The notes: generated by a model from the letters alone, not told the origin. Shown: positions 1 to 8,483, counted from the stretch's first letter. The stretch: DNA of 64,000 bases from Bacteroidales bacterium (GCA_024400455.1 JAKSMU010000008.1:109450-173449); one strand, 5' to 3'. Made by a program: numbers and translations.

Positions 1-872
1 ATCAGAGCTGTTTCTTCACCGCAAACGAATGCGCCGGCACCGTAACGGAGTTCGATGTCGAAATTGAAGCCAGTGCCGAGGATGTCTTCACCGAGGAGAC
101 CATATTCGCGAGCCTGAGCGATAGCGATTTGCAGACGGTGGATAGCCAGAGGATATTCAGCACGGATGTAGACCAAACCGTGGGTAGCGCCGATTGCATA
201 ACCGCAGATAGCCATAGCTTCGACGATTGAGTGTGGGTCGCCTTCCATGATGGAACGATCCATGAACGCACCTGGGTCGCCTTCGTCGGCGTTGCAGATG
301 ACGTACATTTCATCGCACTTGTTCTTTGCGCAGAGACCCCATTTCACGCCGGTCGGGAAGCCAGCGCCGCCACGGCCACGGAGACCTGACTTGGTGACTT
401 CGTCGATAACCTGCTGAGGTGTCATTTCGGTCAAGCACTTGCCGAGACCTTCGTAACCGCCACGTGAGATGCATTCGTCGATGTCTTCAGGATTGACGAA
501 ACCGCAGTTACGCAAAGCGATACGGAGCTGCTTACGATAGAAGCCCATGTGCTTTGAGTCAGCAACGTGTTCTTGGTTTTCAGGATCCAGATAAAGAAGA
601 TCCGTAACCTTACGACCCTTGATGATATGTTCGTTGACTATCTTTTCAACGTCTTCAGGTTTAACTTGAACATAAAAAGTGTTGTCAGGCATGATCTTGA
701 CGATAGGTCCCTTTTCGCAGAAACCGAAGCAACCCGTCTTGATTACCTGAACTTCATCTTGCAAGCCCTTCTCGGCCAGGATGGTCTCGAAGTTCTTGAC
801 GATCTGAGCACTTGCTGATGCCTGGCAACCAGTACCGCCGCAGCAGAGCACGTGCATCTTAATTTTTGTCAT
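1..872 (-). CDS. hydB: NADH/NADP-linked [FeFe] hydrogenase subunit HydB/HndC (NuoF-like), C-terminus cut by window edge
   Basis: Flavin subunit of a multimeric electron-bifurcating or NAD(P)-reducing [FeFe] hydrogenase, which passes electrons between NAD(P)H and iron-sulfur centres in the cytoplasm. Translating the minus strand from the ATG at 872 gives about 290 residues, open to the window edge. Seen: an N-terminal thioredoxin-like [2Fe-2S] domain (C10, C11, C16 and a later GCFGFC pair near residues 48-52), then the NuoF FMN region GLRGRGGAGFP and NADEGDPGAF, then CGEETAL at the edge. The C-terminal 4Fe-4S and any ferredoxin repeats lie outside the window. It starts 21 bases after the HndB-like gene and is probably co-transcribed with it. 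The family is clear; bifurcating versus simple NADP-reducing type cannot be decided without the catalytic subunit. Confidence 0.92.
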   Translation of the reverse strand, partial: MTKIKMHVLCCGGTGCQASASAQIVKNFETILAEKGLQDEVQVIKTGCFGFCEKGPIVKIMPDNTFYVQVKPEDVEKIVNEHIIKGRKVTDLLYLDPENQEHVADSKHMGFYRKQLRIALRNCGFVNPEDIDECISRGGYEGLGKCLTEMTPQQVIDEVTKSGLRGRGGAGFPTGVKWGLCAKNKCDEMYVICNADEGDPGAFMDRSIMEGDPHSIVEAMAICGYAIGATHGLVYIRAEYPLAIHRLQIAIAQAREYGLLGEDILGTGFNFDIELRYGAGAFVCGEETAL

Positions 873-893
873 ATAAAGTCCTCCAATTAAAGA

Positions 894-1286
894 TTAACCA
901 ATTGTTTCATAGTTCACAGGGATGATACCTTCCACCATTTCGTTGTTCATGACATACTTGGTGAGGATTTCATCAGCCTTGTTGTTGTCGACATGACCGA
1001 ATACCAGCGGGTCTCTGCCTGGGCACTTCACTTCGATGGTCGGTTCTGCGTGGCAGTAGCCCATGCAACCGGTCTGTGTGAAGACGATGGCGAGTTTCAG
1101 CTCGTCGGCCTTTTCCATCATGTGTTCCATAACTTGCTTTGCGCCAGCGGCGATACCGCAAGTTGCCATTGCGACCTTGATTTGAACTAACGAGTCAGGA
1201 TCGTTGCTCTTTTCGCGAAGGTCAAGATTAGACTGAAGCTTCTCTCTCATAGCTTTCAGTTCTGCTAAAGACTTAACTTTTGCCAT
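894..1286 (-). CDS. HndB-like [2Fe-2S] hydrogenase subunit
   Basis: Small iron-sulfur subunit of the same hydrogenase, 130 aa. It has the thioredoxin-like ferredoxin fold signature of HndB proteins: TCGIAAGA near residue 43, then TGCMGYC near residues 72-78 followed by EPTIEV. Only three cysteines of the usual cluster set are visible, which fits the HndB branch rather than the NuoE/HydC branch. It is the first gene of the minus-strand unit, upstream of the HydB-like gene, with a good Bacteroidetes promoter about 80 bases upstream. The gene order (HndB-like, then HydB/HndC-like) suggests the H-cluster subunit HydA/HndD lies beyond position 1. A separate HydC/NuoE-like gene is not seen in the window. 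Confidence 0.85.
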   Translation of the reverse strand: MAKVKSLAELKAMREKLQSNLDLREKSNDPDSLVQIKVAMATCGIAAGAKQVMEHMMEKADELKLAIVFTQTGCMGYCHAEPTIEVKCPGRDPLVFGHVDNNKADEILTKYVMNNEMVEGIIPVNYETIG

Positions 1287-1367
1287 TTTATTCTCCTTTT
1301 TATAGGTTATTACTTGAGTTTATTCTAAACTTATCAGGTTGAAATTCCGATTTCTCGAAATTCGGTG

Positions 1368-1400
1368 CAAATATACGAATATTTTCCCAATAATTCCAAA
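1368..1400 (-). promoter_or_regulatory. Promoter of the hydrogenase subunit operon
   Basis: On the minus strand a perfect Bacteroidetes -7 box TATATTTG occupies 1375-1368 and a -33 TTTG occupies 1400-1397, with a 21-base spacer. This predicts a leader of roughly 75-80 bases before the start at 1286. Confidence 0.7.
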
Positions 1401-1486
1401 TAATATCAGGTGATTTTATTCATCCCCAAGAACAAATTAACTTATTGCAAATCAATAAATTTAAACAAATATAATCACAATTCCAG

Positions 1487-1509
1487 TAAATTAGAATCTT
1501 TCTAATTTA
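1487..1509. repeat. Perfect 10-base inverted repeat with 3-base loop
   Basis: TAAATTAGAA, then TCT, then TTCTAATTTA. AT-rich and without a T-tract, so it looks more like an operator or hairpin than a terminator. It lies about 90 bases upstream of the hydrogenase -33 element. Confidence 0.6.
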
Positions 1510-1777
1510 GAATTATGCGGATAAATGGATTAACTCGAAAATTCCAATCATAGCGTTTTTCCTTTGAGCGGAACGGATTATTGCCTTATTTGCAGAGAAA
1601 ATAGGCCAGAGCACCACAATCCCAATGCCAAGGCCGTGTTCTTTTCGCCCCATCCGGCAGTTTTTTGATGGTTTTCTCCGCCGCGCAGCGAAGCGGAGTG
1701 GGAGCAAATCGGGAGGAGACTGGATGCGGAGGCAGCCTTGGTACGGCCTTGGTATAGTACGCATCCCAGCATGCCCG

Positions 1778-1971
1778 ATTTTGTCATTTTGTCATTTGTC
1801 AAAAAATCACAATAAGCGATTTCAATGTTTTTCTCCCTTTCTCCTTTCGCCTACTTACTATACCTAATTAATAATATATTATGTATTATTTTATTAATTG
1901 GCAGGTAACAAATGACGAGAGGGTCGAATTTGCTTATTGTGACAAAATGACAAATGATTTTTTGACAAAAT
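1778..1971. repeat. Long imperfect inverted repeat, 40-base arms
   Basis: The left arm is 1778-1817 and the right arm 1932-1971, with 114 bases between. Reading the right arm on the minus strand, 30 of 40 bases match the left arm; the mismatches are two 5-base blocks (TTTTG and AAAAA) that have exchanged places. Both arms contain repeated TTTGTCA-type units. It ends just upstream of the S8 peptidase promoter. It could be a MITE-like remnant or an array of protein-binding sites. Confidence 0.6.
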
Positions 1972-2025
1972 GAATATTGTTATATTTTTAATAATGAACA
2001 TGTTACACAAAAACAGACATTATGA

Positions 2026-2056
2026 TTTGTCATATTCAAATTTACTCCTATCTTTG
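2026..2056 (+). promoter_or_regulatory. Promoter of the S8 peptidase gene
   Basis: -33 TTTG at 2026-2029, 19-base spacer, -7 box TATCTTTG at 2049-2056. Transcription would begin near 2060, which rules out the upstream in-frame ATG at 2022 and fixes the start at 2076. Confidence 0.8.
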
Positions 2057-2075
2057 TGCCATCAAATCAAATACA

Positions 2076-4298
2076 ATGAAAAAGCAAATCCTCACCATCG
2101 CATTCGCATTGCTTGCTATTGCAGGCTTTGCTCAGCAGAAATGCTATTGGGTGTTCCTCACCGACAAAAACGATACCCAATTCGACCCTTACACCTATTT
2201 TGATGTGAAAGCCATCGAGCGTTACCAAAAATGCGGCGCCGACCTTTACGACATCAGCAACTATCCGCTCAACGACAGTTATGTGAACGCCGTGGCCGCC
2301 TACGCCAATGAAATGGTGGGCGAATCGCGCTGGCTCAACGCTTTGGGCATTATGGCCACCGACGACAACATCAACGCAATCAGCCAGATGCCATTTGTGA
2401 GTTATGTGCAAGAAATTGCCTCGGAAGGCAGCGTAGCTGAATATAAAACTACGGAAATCACTGGTGAAGACAAGGATGTCCTGACCGACCAAGTGAAGCG
2501 TTTCGAAGGACAAAAATTCATCAACAAAGGCATCAACGGGAAGGGCATTCGCATTTGCGTTTTGGATGCTGGTTTTCCAGGCGTTGACACGCACCCTGCC
2601 TTTCAACATCTCAGAGACAACCATCAGATTATCAAGACTTATAATTTCCCCAAAAAGCAGGAAAACGTCTACGGTTGGGGCACACACGGCACCATGGTGC
2701 TGAGTTGCATTGCCGGCATGATTGAAGACCAACAGCTTGGTCTTGCCACAGGCGCCGAATTTCTCCTCGGCCGCACCGAGATCGACCCTGAGCCTTTCAA
2801 GGAAGAGATTTGGTGGGCGCAAGGTGCCGAATGGGCCGACAAGAATGGCGCCGACATCATCAACAGTTCGTTGGGCTACGGAAAAGACCGTCACTACACC
2901 AAAGACATGGACGGCACATCGTATGTGGCCAAGGCTGCTAACAAAGCCGTTGAAAAAGGCATTCTGGTTTGCAATTCAGCCGGCAACGAAGGCGACGACA
3001 GCCGCTGGCGCACCATCATCACGCCTTCCGACGCTGAGAATGTACTCTGCGTGGGCGGCATCAACGCCGATTTGGAACGTTACCGCCACATTGCATTCAG
3101 TTCGTATGGTCCGTCAGCCGATGGCAGGATGAAACCTAATGTCTGTGCTTTCGGTCAAGCCACGGTTGCCAATCCATCAGGCGGCTACGAAAGTGCTTTC
3201 GGCACTTCGTTTTCCAGTCCGCTGACGGCAGGTTTCTGCGCCTGCGCTTGGCAGACCCGCCGCGACCTCACCGCCTTGCAACTGAAAGCCGAAATCGAGA
3301 AATCGGGCGATCTATATCCTTATTATGACTATGCTTTCGGTTACGGTGTGCCGCAAGCCGGCTATTTCATCAAGGAAAGAAAAGTCACGCCACGCAATTT
3401 CGTTTTCGTTGAAGACGAAAACGCCATCAGAATTCATTTCACCAATAAAGTTCCTCTTGATTCGACCGAAATCATCATGGATGAAATTTTCATCAACTAC
3501 GAGGGCGAAAACGGCATTCTGAACGGTTATTACCAACTTCTAATTGCCGACCAGGAAGACATTGTCATCGACAAAAACAGATTAGCCAACACAAAGAAAA
3601 TCAACGTTTCATACAAAGGTTTCTACGATTCCTACGAAGTGAAGGGCAACCAAGCCTTGGCCATTGGCGCACCCGTTTCGGAAGGCAACGCCTACATCGG
3701 CATTGAGCGCAATGCAACCCACTATAAAGCCCAACAAGAAAACTGGGCATCGAAATTCTTCATGCAATACGACTATAACCTGCCGACAGACTATTGGGAC
3801 GGCTACAGCCGCCATTACGCCTTCGGCAAACGCTGGATGTACGGCAAGACTTACAAATTCGGCATGGGCCTCAGCGCCGACTTCTACCGTTTCCGCGCTA
3901 AAGACGTGCCTCCCACCGAAGATGGCACAAACCACACAACAGCAATACGTTCCATGCAAATCCGTGGCGAGGTGTTCCAGCGCATTGTCAACCGGCTGTG
4001 GGGCATGAACTGGGATTTGGGTGTCTACGGTTCCTTGGCGGCAACGCGCAAAGCAAAGGACATCATGACCAACACGCCTGACGAATGGCCATACAACGAC
4101 CGCGTCGTGACGAAATACACAGGCTACAAAGACATGAACTGGTATCAATATGGCGTCACGACACGCATCAGCAAATCATTCAGCAGCGGCATCGGCCTTT
4201 CCGTTTACGGGAACTACCGTTTGTCGGACATCTTTAATGTTCCAACCCCCGAACCTTCTCCATGGAACGTCGGTCTGGAATTGGAAATCGGATTATAA
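2076..4298 (+). CDS. Secreted S8 (subtilisin-like) serine peptidase with barrel-like C-terminus
   Basis: Envelope subtilase, 740 aa. The chosen start gives a signal peptide (MKKQILTIAFALLAIAGFAQ). The catalytic triad is intact: Asp164 in VLDAGFP, His204 in GTHG, Ser378 in GTSFSSP. Residues 1-80 after the signal look like a propeptide. The last roughly 250 residues have alternating polar/aromatic strands and end in a hydrophobic motif (LELEIGL), resembling an outer-membrane beta-barrel strand rather than a T9SS sorting domain. The following serine dehydratase ATG directly abuts the stop codon, so the two are likely co-transcribed. The substrate is unknown. The peptidase assignment is firm; the barrel reading is inference. 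Confidence 0.9.
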   Translation: MKKQILTIAFALLAIAGFAQQKCYWVFLTDKNDTQFDPYTYFDVKAIERYQKCGADLYDISNYPLNDSYVNAVAAYANEMVGESRWLNALGIMATDDNINAISQMPFVSYVQEIASEGSVAEYKTTEITGEDKDVLTDQVKRFEGQKFINKGINGKGIRICVLDAGFPGVDTHPAFQHLRDNHQIIKTYNFPKKQENVYGWGTHGTMVLSCIAGMIEDQQLGLATGAEFLLGRTEIDPEPFKEEIWWAQGAEWADKNGADIINSSLGYGKDRHYTKDMDGTSYVAKAANKAVEKGILVCNSAGNEGDDSRWRTIITPSDAENVLCVGGINADLERYRHIAFSSYGPSADGRMKPNVCAFGQATVANPSGGYESAFGTSFSSPLTAGFCACAWQTRRDLTALQLKAEIEKSGDLYPYYDYAFGYGVPQAGYFIKERKVTPRNFVFVEDENAIRIHFTNKVPLDSTEIIMDEIFINYEGENGILNGYYQLLIADQEDIVIDKNRLANTKKINVSYKGFYDSYEVKGNQALAIGAPVSEGNAYIGIERNATHYKAQQENWASKFFMQYDYNLPTDYWDGYSRHYAFGKRWMYGKTYKFGMGLSADFYRFRAKDVPPTEDGTNHTTAIRSMQIRGEVFQRIVNRLWGMNWDLGVYGSLAATRKAKDIMTNTPDEWPYNDRVVTKYTGYKDMNWYQYGVTTRISKSFSSGIGLSVYGNYRLSDIFNVPTPEPSPWNVGLELEIGL

Positions 4299-6416
4299 AT
4301 GACAAACATGGACAGAGAATTTGAAGACACACTGCACCGATTCCTTAGCGAAAAGGAATTCATGGAAGTGGAAAAAGCAATAGGCCAACTCAAGGACAAT
4401 GACGATGTCAGAATACTATTTTCACACGACAAGGCCATTTTCGCCGCCCATCTGAACCTAGAAAGCATTATCAGCAAATTGATGCCAATAAAGCTGCCTA
4501 ATGACACGACGAATTGCTTTTATTCCATTTTCCCATCAGTTGCCGATGATTTGATTGTCACCCTCTTATCAGTAAAACCAATTAGGAATCAGGCACTTGA
4601 CAAACCAATCCCCCATTCCCTTGATTTTGCTCACGAGACTCAATCCGTTATCGTTGACGATCTGGATGCCGAACGCAAGAAGATACACCTGCAATGTTCC
4701 AATGTATCGCACTACACGTTTTTCCCTAATTTCCTGGAAATCGTTAGCAAGAACGATTTGAAAATTTGCGAGATACACATTGCCCAAGCACTTGCCATCG
4801 AATCAAGGAAAAACAAGTCGTTTTTCGATGTCGAAATCCTACTTTCGCAACCCATTGAAGAAGAAAGATTCGCCTCCATTGCCAACGACTTCCGCCGCTA
4901 CATACAGACTCGCATCAAGGCCATGAGCATCTTCGACTTGGTCGGTCCCGCCATGGTTGGGCCATCGAGTTCGCACACCGCAGGAGCCAGCAGAATCGGA
5001 CTTTTGTCGCGCCACATCATCGAAGCCGTGATTGAAAGCGGCGAGCAGGTCAAATCAATAGAAGTCAAGCTGTTTGCCTCGTTCCGCGACACGGGCGTGG
5101 CCCACAAGACGCCCCATGCCATAGGCGGCGGACTTTCGGGTCTTGCCACCGATGACGATGCACTTCTGGCGCACGGCGACCCTGATTTCCTGAAACAGAA
5201 CGGATTCCTTATAAAAGACTGCAAGATTGAGTTTTGCGGCTATAAAAAAGGCACTGCCGACGAAGAACAGCGATACGCCCAGCAGCAAGGAAACAACATC
5301 GCCGAAATCATCTTCACCACCGACAAGACGACACACTACATCACCGGATTTTCCATCGGTGGCGGCAACATAGAAATCCGTTATTTCGACGGCTTGCTCA
5401 ACGCACCACTCAATGGCAAAAACGACATGCGCCTCGTTGAAGGTGCCATCGTTGCCTGCAACGAGAGCAACGTCTCCTACCCTACCATCGCCAAGATTTT
5501 CAACGATGAAGCCATAGCCAATCCGCCACAGATGCCTTTCAACACCTTTGAGGAGATGCTGCGCTATGCCAAAGGCCGCCACATGATGGATGTCATCATC
5601 GAGACCGAGACTCTTTTGCAAAACACCAGCAAGCAGAAGATTTACAGAAAGATGGCTTCGTATTGGAACATCATGAAAAGTGCCGTCAACAAAGGGCTGC
5701 AAAGCAAGGAACTGTCGCTTTTCAAACTCAGCGGGAGAAACGCCTCGATGCTTGATGATTACCTCGGCCAAAACGCCTTGTTCGACAACCTTTTCGGACG
5801 CGCCATCGCCTACGCAGTGGCCGTCAACGAAATCAACGCCAAGTCGGGACTGATTGTGGCTTGCCCGACAGCAGGTTCATGCGGCATTCTGCCCGGTGTC
5901 TTGAAAGCCTACGACGAGTTGCGGCATCCATCGGAAGAACGCATCAGCGAAGCCCTGATGGTAGCCGGATTCTTTGGCATGATATTGTTTGACGACGTCT
6001 CCACCGCCGGCGCCGACTACGGCTGTCAGGCTGAAGTAGGTGCCGCATCAGCCATGGCAGCGGCCGCACTCACCTATCTGGAAGGCGGCAGCAACGAGCA
6101 GATGGTTGAGGCTTTCACCATCGCCATCAAGAACGTTTTGGGCCTGATTTGTGACCCTGTAGCGGGGTTGGTCGAAGTGCCATGCGTGAAGCGCAACGGC
6201 ATGTATGCCACCCAATCCATCAGTGCGGCAATGATGGCTCTGAGTGGTGTCAAGTCGTTCATCTCGCCCGACGAGGTGATGCTCACCATGAGGGAAGTCG
6301 GCCAACGCCTCAACGTGGATTACAAGGAGACCAGCCGCGCCGGCCTCGCCAAGACCCGCGACGGGAAAGCGGTTGAAGATGCCTTCGCCGGCGAGATTAA
6401 GAAGTTCTTCGGATAA
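4299..6416 (+). CDS. sdaA: L-serine ammonia-lyase (iron-sulfur type), fused beta-alpha with extra N-terminal region
   Basis: Converts L-serine to pyruvate and ammonia in the cytoplasm with an oxygen-sensitive [4Fe-4S] cluster. The 705 aa comprise: residues 1-205, an extension not part of the usual enzyme; about 206-370, the beta (SDH) domain beginning SIFDLVGPAMVGPSSSHTAG; and about 400-705, the alpha domain. Cluster cysteines are visible in CPTAGSCG, YGCQAE and LICDPVAGLVEVPC. The usual single-chain enzyme is about 400-460 aa, so the extension is notable; its second half has an ACT-like look (FPNFLEIVSKN..., then FFDVEILL). The ATG abuts the S8 peptidase stop with no gap; a second ATG three codons later is also possible. 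Confidence 0.92.
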   Translation: MTNMDREFEDTLHRFLSEKEFMEVEKAIGQLKDNDDVRILFSHDKAIFAAHLNLESIISKLMPIKLPNDTTNCFYSIFPSVADDLIVTLLSVKPIRNQALDKPIPHSLDFAHETQSVIVDDLDAERKKIHLQCSNVSHYTFFPNFLEIVSKNDLKICEIHIAQALAIESRKNKSFFDVEILLSQPIEEERFASIANDFRRYIQTRIKAMSIFDLVGPAMVGPSSSHTAGASRIGLLSRHIIEAVIESGEQVKSIEVKLFASFRDTGVAHKTPHAIGGGLSGLATDDDALLAHGDPDFLKQNGFLIKDCKIEFCGYKKGTADEEQRYAQQQGNNIAEIIFTTDKTTHYITGFSIGGGNIEIRYFDGLLNAPLNGKNDMRLVEGAIVACNESNVSYPTIAKIFNDEAIANPPQMPFNTFEEMLRYAKGRHMMDVIIETETLLQNTSKQKIYRKMASYWNIMKSAVNKGLQSKELSLFKLSGRNASMLDDYLGQNALFDNLFGRAIAYAVAVNEINAKSGLIVACPTAGSCGILPGVLKAYDELRHPSEERISEALMVAGFFGMILFDDVSTAGADYGCQAEVGAASAMAAAALTYLEGGSNEQMVEAFTIAIKNVLGLICDPVAGLVEVPCVKRNGMYATQSISAAMMALSGVKSFISPDEVMLTMREVGQRLNVDYKETSRAGLAKTRDGKAVEDAFAGEIKKFFG

Positions 6417-6513
6417 AAAAGCATGAAATAAAAGTAGAAACTAAAAAAACACCTATTTTTACAGCACTCAAACGAGTCGTACAATTTTCAATTCCAACTA
6501 AAATTCATTCCGT

Positions 6514-7884
6514 ATGAAAAAAGCATTACATAACAAAACGACATTCCTATTCGTCTTTTCTATCTTATTGACTTTAAGAGGATTCGCCCAAACGACATTT
6601 ACTGTCGGCGATTTGAATTACCAAGTTAACGATGACGGCGTTTCCGTGACCATCATAAGTTCCGTCGGCGGACAAGGCGCGACGGGCGAGCTGAACATTC
6701 CTGAATCAGTGAACTACGAAGGCAACGATTATGCGGTGACAGCCATTGGCGACAACGCTTTCCTGTATGGTTTCTTTACAGGTGGCCTGAACATCCCGAA
6801 CTCGATAACCTCGATTGGCGATGGTGCATTTGCGTATTGCTGCTGGTTCACGGGAGACCTGATTATCCCCAATTCCGTGACCAGCATCGGCGAGGGCGCA
6901 TTCCAGATTTGCTATGGTTTCACTGGCAACCTCACCATACCCAACTCCGTCGTTTCCATCGGTGACTTCGCCTTCAATTCCTGCGACGGCATGACTGGCA
7001 CGCTGAGCATTCCAAACTCGGTGACGTCGCTCGGTCCTGACACATTCAGTTATACGGCATTTTCCGGAATCACCGTCGATCCCGAGAACAGCGTCTATGA
7101 CTCAAGAGACAACTGCAATGCCATCATCGCCACAAGTACCAACGAGTTGGTCACCGGATGCAAGAGCTCCTTCATACCCAACACGGTCACCACTATCGGC
7201 CTTGACGCATTCAAGGGCTGCCAAGGGCTGACCACCATCGACATTCCAAATTCGGTGACTTCCATCGGGGCTGACGCATTTTCATTTTGCTACAGTCTCA
7301 CAGGCGACTTGACCATTCCGAATTCCGTAACCACCATTGGTGCCGGTGCTTTTTTCTATTGCAGCTCCTTTGACGGCACGCTCACCATAGGCGAATCCGT
7401 CACTTTCATCGGCGACTATGCCTTCAGGAACTGCTCCGGTTTCACCGAGGCCGTTTCGTTGGCCGTCACGCCTCCCGAACTTGGCTGCGAACCCGGATGG
7501 GATTGCGTCGTATTTGAATACTTCGGCACCCCTACCCTTACCGTTCCCTACGGATGTGCACCAGCCTATCAGAACTCCGCATGGTATGACCCCATGGGAT
7601 GGAATGGATTTTATGAATTCATTGAAGCCGAGTTTGACGCCGTTTCAGAAACAGAAGATGTCGCATCAGCAGTATATCCCAACCCAGCGACAGGTGTCGT
7701 CAGAATCGAAGCTGAAGACATTAGGAGCATCTGCATTTACAACATTTCCGGGCAAAAAGTGTTTGAAGGCATCACAAACGGCGATGCTTTCGAATACGAT
7801 TTCGGGAAACATAAAGCTGGCGTTTACATCATTGTCGCAGAGACTCCGAAAGGCACCGAAACAAAGAAAGTGACGATATTATAA
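6514..7884 (+). CDS. BspA-like leucine-rich repeat protein with T9SS sorting domain
   Basis: Exported surface protein, 456 aa. It has a signal peptide ending near GFAQ (residue 26), then about ten LRR_5 repeats of the BspA type (recurring IPNSVTSIG..AF.C pattern, residues about 60-320), then a type A sorting domain starting at AVYPNPATG and ending KKVTIL (last about 75 residues). The T9SS would cleave the tail and attach or release the protein. BspA-like repeats are known for host or matrix binding, but the ligand here is unknown. It lies 97 bases after sdaA and is likely transcribed separately. Confidence 0.9.
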   Translation: MKKALHNKTTFLFVFSILLTLRGFAQTTFTVGDLNYQVNDDGVSVTIISSVGGQGATGELNIPESVNYEGNDYAVTAIGDNAFLYGFFTGGLNIPNSITSIGDGAFAYCCWFTGDLIIPNSVTSIGEGAFQICYGFTGNLTIPNSVVSIGDFAFNSCDGMTGTLSIPNSVTSLGPDTFSYTAFSGITVDPENSVYDSRDNCNAIIATSTNELVTGCKSSFIPNTVTTIGLDAFKGCQGLTTIDIPNSVTSIGADAFSFCYSLTGDLTIPNSVTTIGAGAFFYCSSFDGTLTIGESVTFIGDYAFRNCSGFTEAVSLAVTPPELGCEPGWDCVVFEYFGTPTLTVPYGCAPAYQNSAWYDPMGWNGFYEFIEAEFDAVSETEDVASAVYPNPATGVVRIEAEDIRSICIYNISGQKVFEGITNGDAFEYDFGKHKAGVYIIVAETPKGTETKKVTIL

Positions 7885-7979
7885 GCCACGGGGCCAGTCC
7901 CTTCTAACAATATGGTTTTGAACAACTTTTGAAGGGTTGCGCTTCAGTTTTAAAATTCAACAACAAAACACCTGCCATC

Positions 7980-8096
7980 ATGAACGAAAGAGAAAAATTT
8001 TTCGACTCCCTCAAACGCAAGCTTCTAGCCATGCTTATCTGGATTGTCGCCATCGTGGTCTTCGCCTTCATTATCATTTTGTTCCAAAAAGCATAA
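7980..8096 (+). CDS. 38-residue single-pass membrane peptide
   Basis: A short frame reading MNEREKFFDSLKRKLLAM, followed by a strongly hydrophobic stretch (LIWIVAIVVFAFIIILF) and ending QKA. A charged N-terminus plus one transmembrane helix is typical of genuine small membrane proteins, and the frame has a clean ATG and stop. It lies 95 bases after the LRR gene. No family is recognised. It overlaps the start of an adhesin remnant on the other strand only at its end. Confidence 0.5.
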   Translation: MNEREKFFDSLKRKLLAMLIWIVAIVVFAFIIILFQKA

Positions 8097-8099
8097 TTG

Positions 8100-8386
8100 C
8101 CCCACAAAGTGTCATTGGCTCTCACCGTAATCTCATAATCAGGTTTGATTTCAGTGATGCATATATCAGTGATGCATATATCATCGATGTTCCATGAGTG
8201 AAAATGGCCTTTGTACACAAATGCGATATACAGATATTCATGTCCGGCATATTGCGAGATGTCAACAGTCTCTTCCTGCCAGGAAGTTACAGTAGTGGAA
8301 ATATTAATACGATCGGTGAAAGCAGACGGTTTAGGGTCGAGAGATTCGGATAGATTGCTTGACGCTACCCATTCAACAACTTAAAC
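8100..8386 (-). pseudogene. Remnant of a choice-of-anchor J / cleaved-adhesin domain
   Basis: The minus strand translates, without a usable start and after an upstream stop, to a stretch with the domain's signature order: VEWVASSNLS, AFTDRINIS, TSWQEETVDISQYAG, YLYIAFVYKG, SWNIDDICI, then IKPDYEITVRANDTLWG, after which similarity ends. This is the core of the cleaved-adhesin/choice-of-anchor J fold found in Bacteroidales T9SS cargo (compare the gene at 36144). An internal 15-base direct repeat (8152-8181) duplicates DICIT. The fragment is severed at both ends, so it is a decayed gene piece. Confidence 0.6.
8152..8181. repeat. 15-base tandem duplication inside the adhesin remnant
   Basis: Two adjacent copies of TCAGTGATGCATATA. 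In the remnant's frame they encode a duplicated DICIT segment. Confidence 0.65.
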
Positions 8387-8452
8387 CCCAACCACATTTT
8401 GCACCTATAGGTTTCGCCGTGTGCCTACAAAAACACAATGGACTGATTTTCC

Positions 8453-8483
8453 ATTGAACAATTCAAATTAAATCATATCTTTG
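8453..8483 (+). promoter_or_regulatory. Promoter of the 8510 lipoprotein gene
   Basis: -7 box TATCTTTG at 8476-8483 and a -33-like ATTG at 8453-8456 with a 19-base spacer, 26 bases before the ATG. Confidence 0.65.

Larger units (their letters stand above)
1287..2075. other. 789-base intergenic region with no convincing gene
   Basis: It lies between divergent hydrogenase and S8 peptidase genes. It holds both promoters, a perfect 10-base inverted repeat (1487-1509), a GC-richer block at about 1560-1775 that differs from its AT-rich flanks, and a long imperfect inverted repeat (1778-1971). Short reading frames in the GC-rich block are arginine/proline-rich and overlap on both strands, so none is called as a gene. 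Confidence 0.6.

Noticed and set aside
1513..1867. Overlapping 74-83 codon frames on both strands
   Set aside because: Low-complexity Arg/Pro-rich translations with no start signals or family resemblance; treated as non-coding.
2022..2075. Upstream in-frame start of the S8 peptidase
   Set aside because: The promoter -7 box (2049-2056) lies inside it and the signal peptide begins at 2076.
2067..2894. 275-codon minus-strand frame
   Set aside because: It lies wholly opposite the S8 peptidase, which has intact catalytic motifs; the frame is a shadow of its codon bias.
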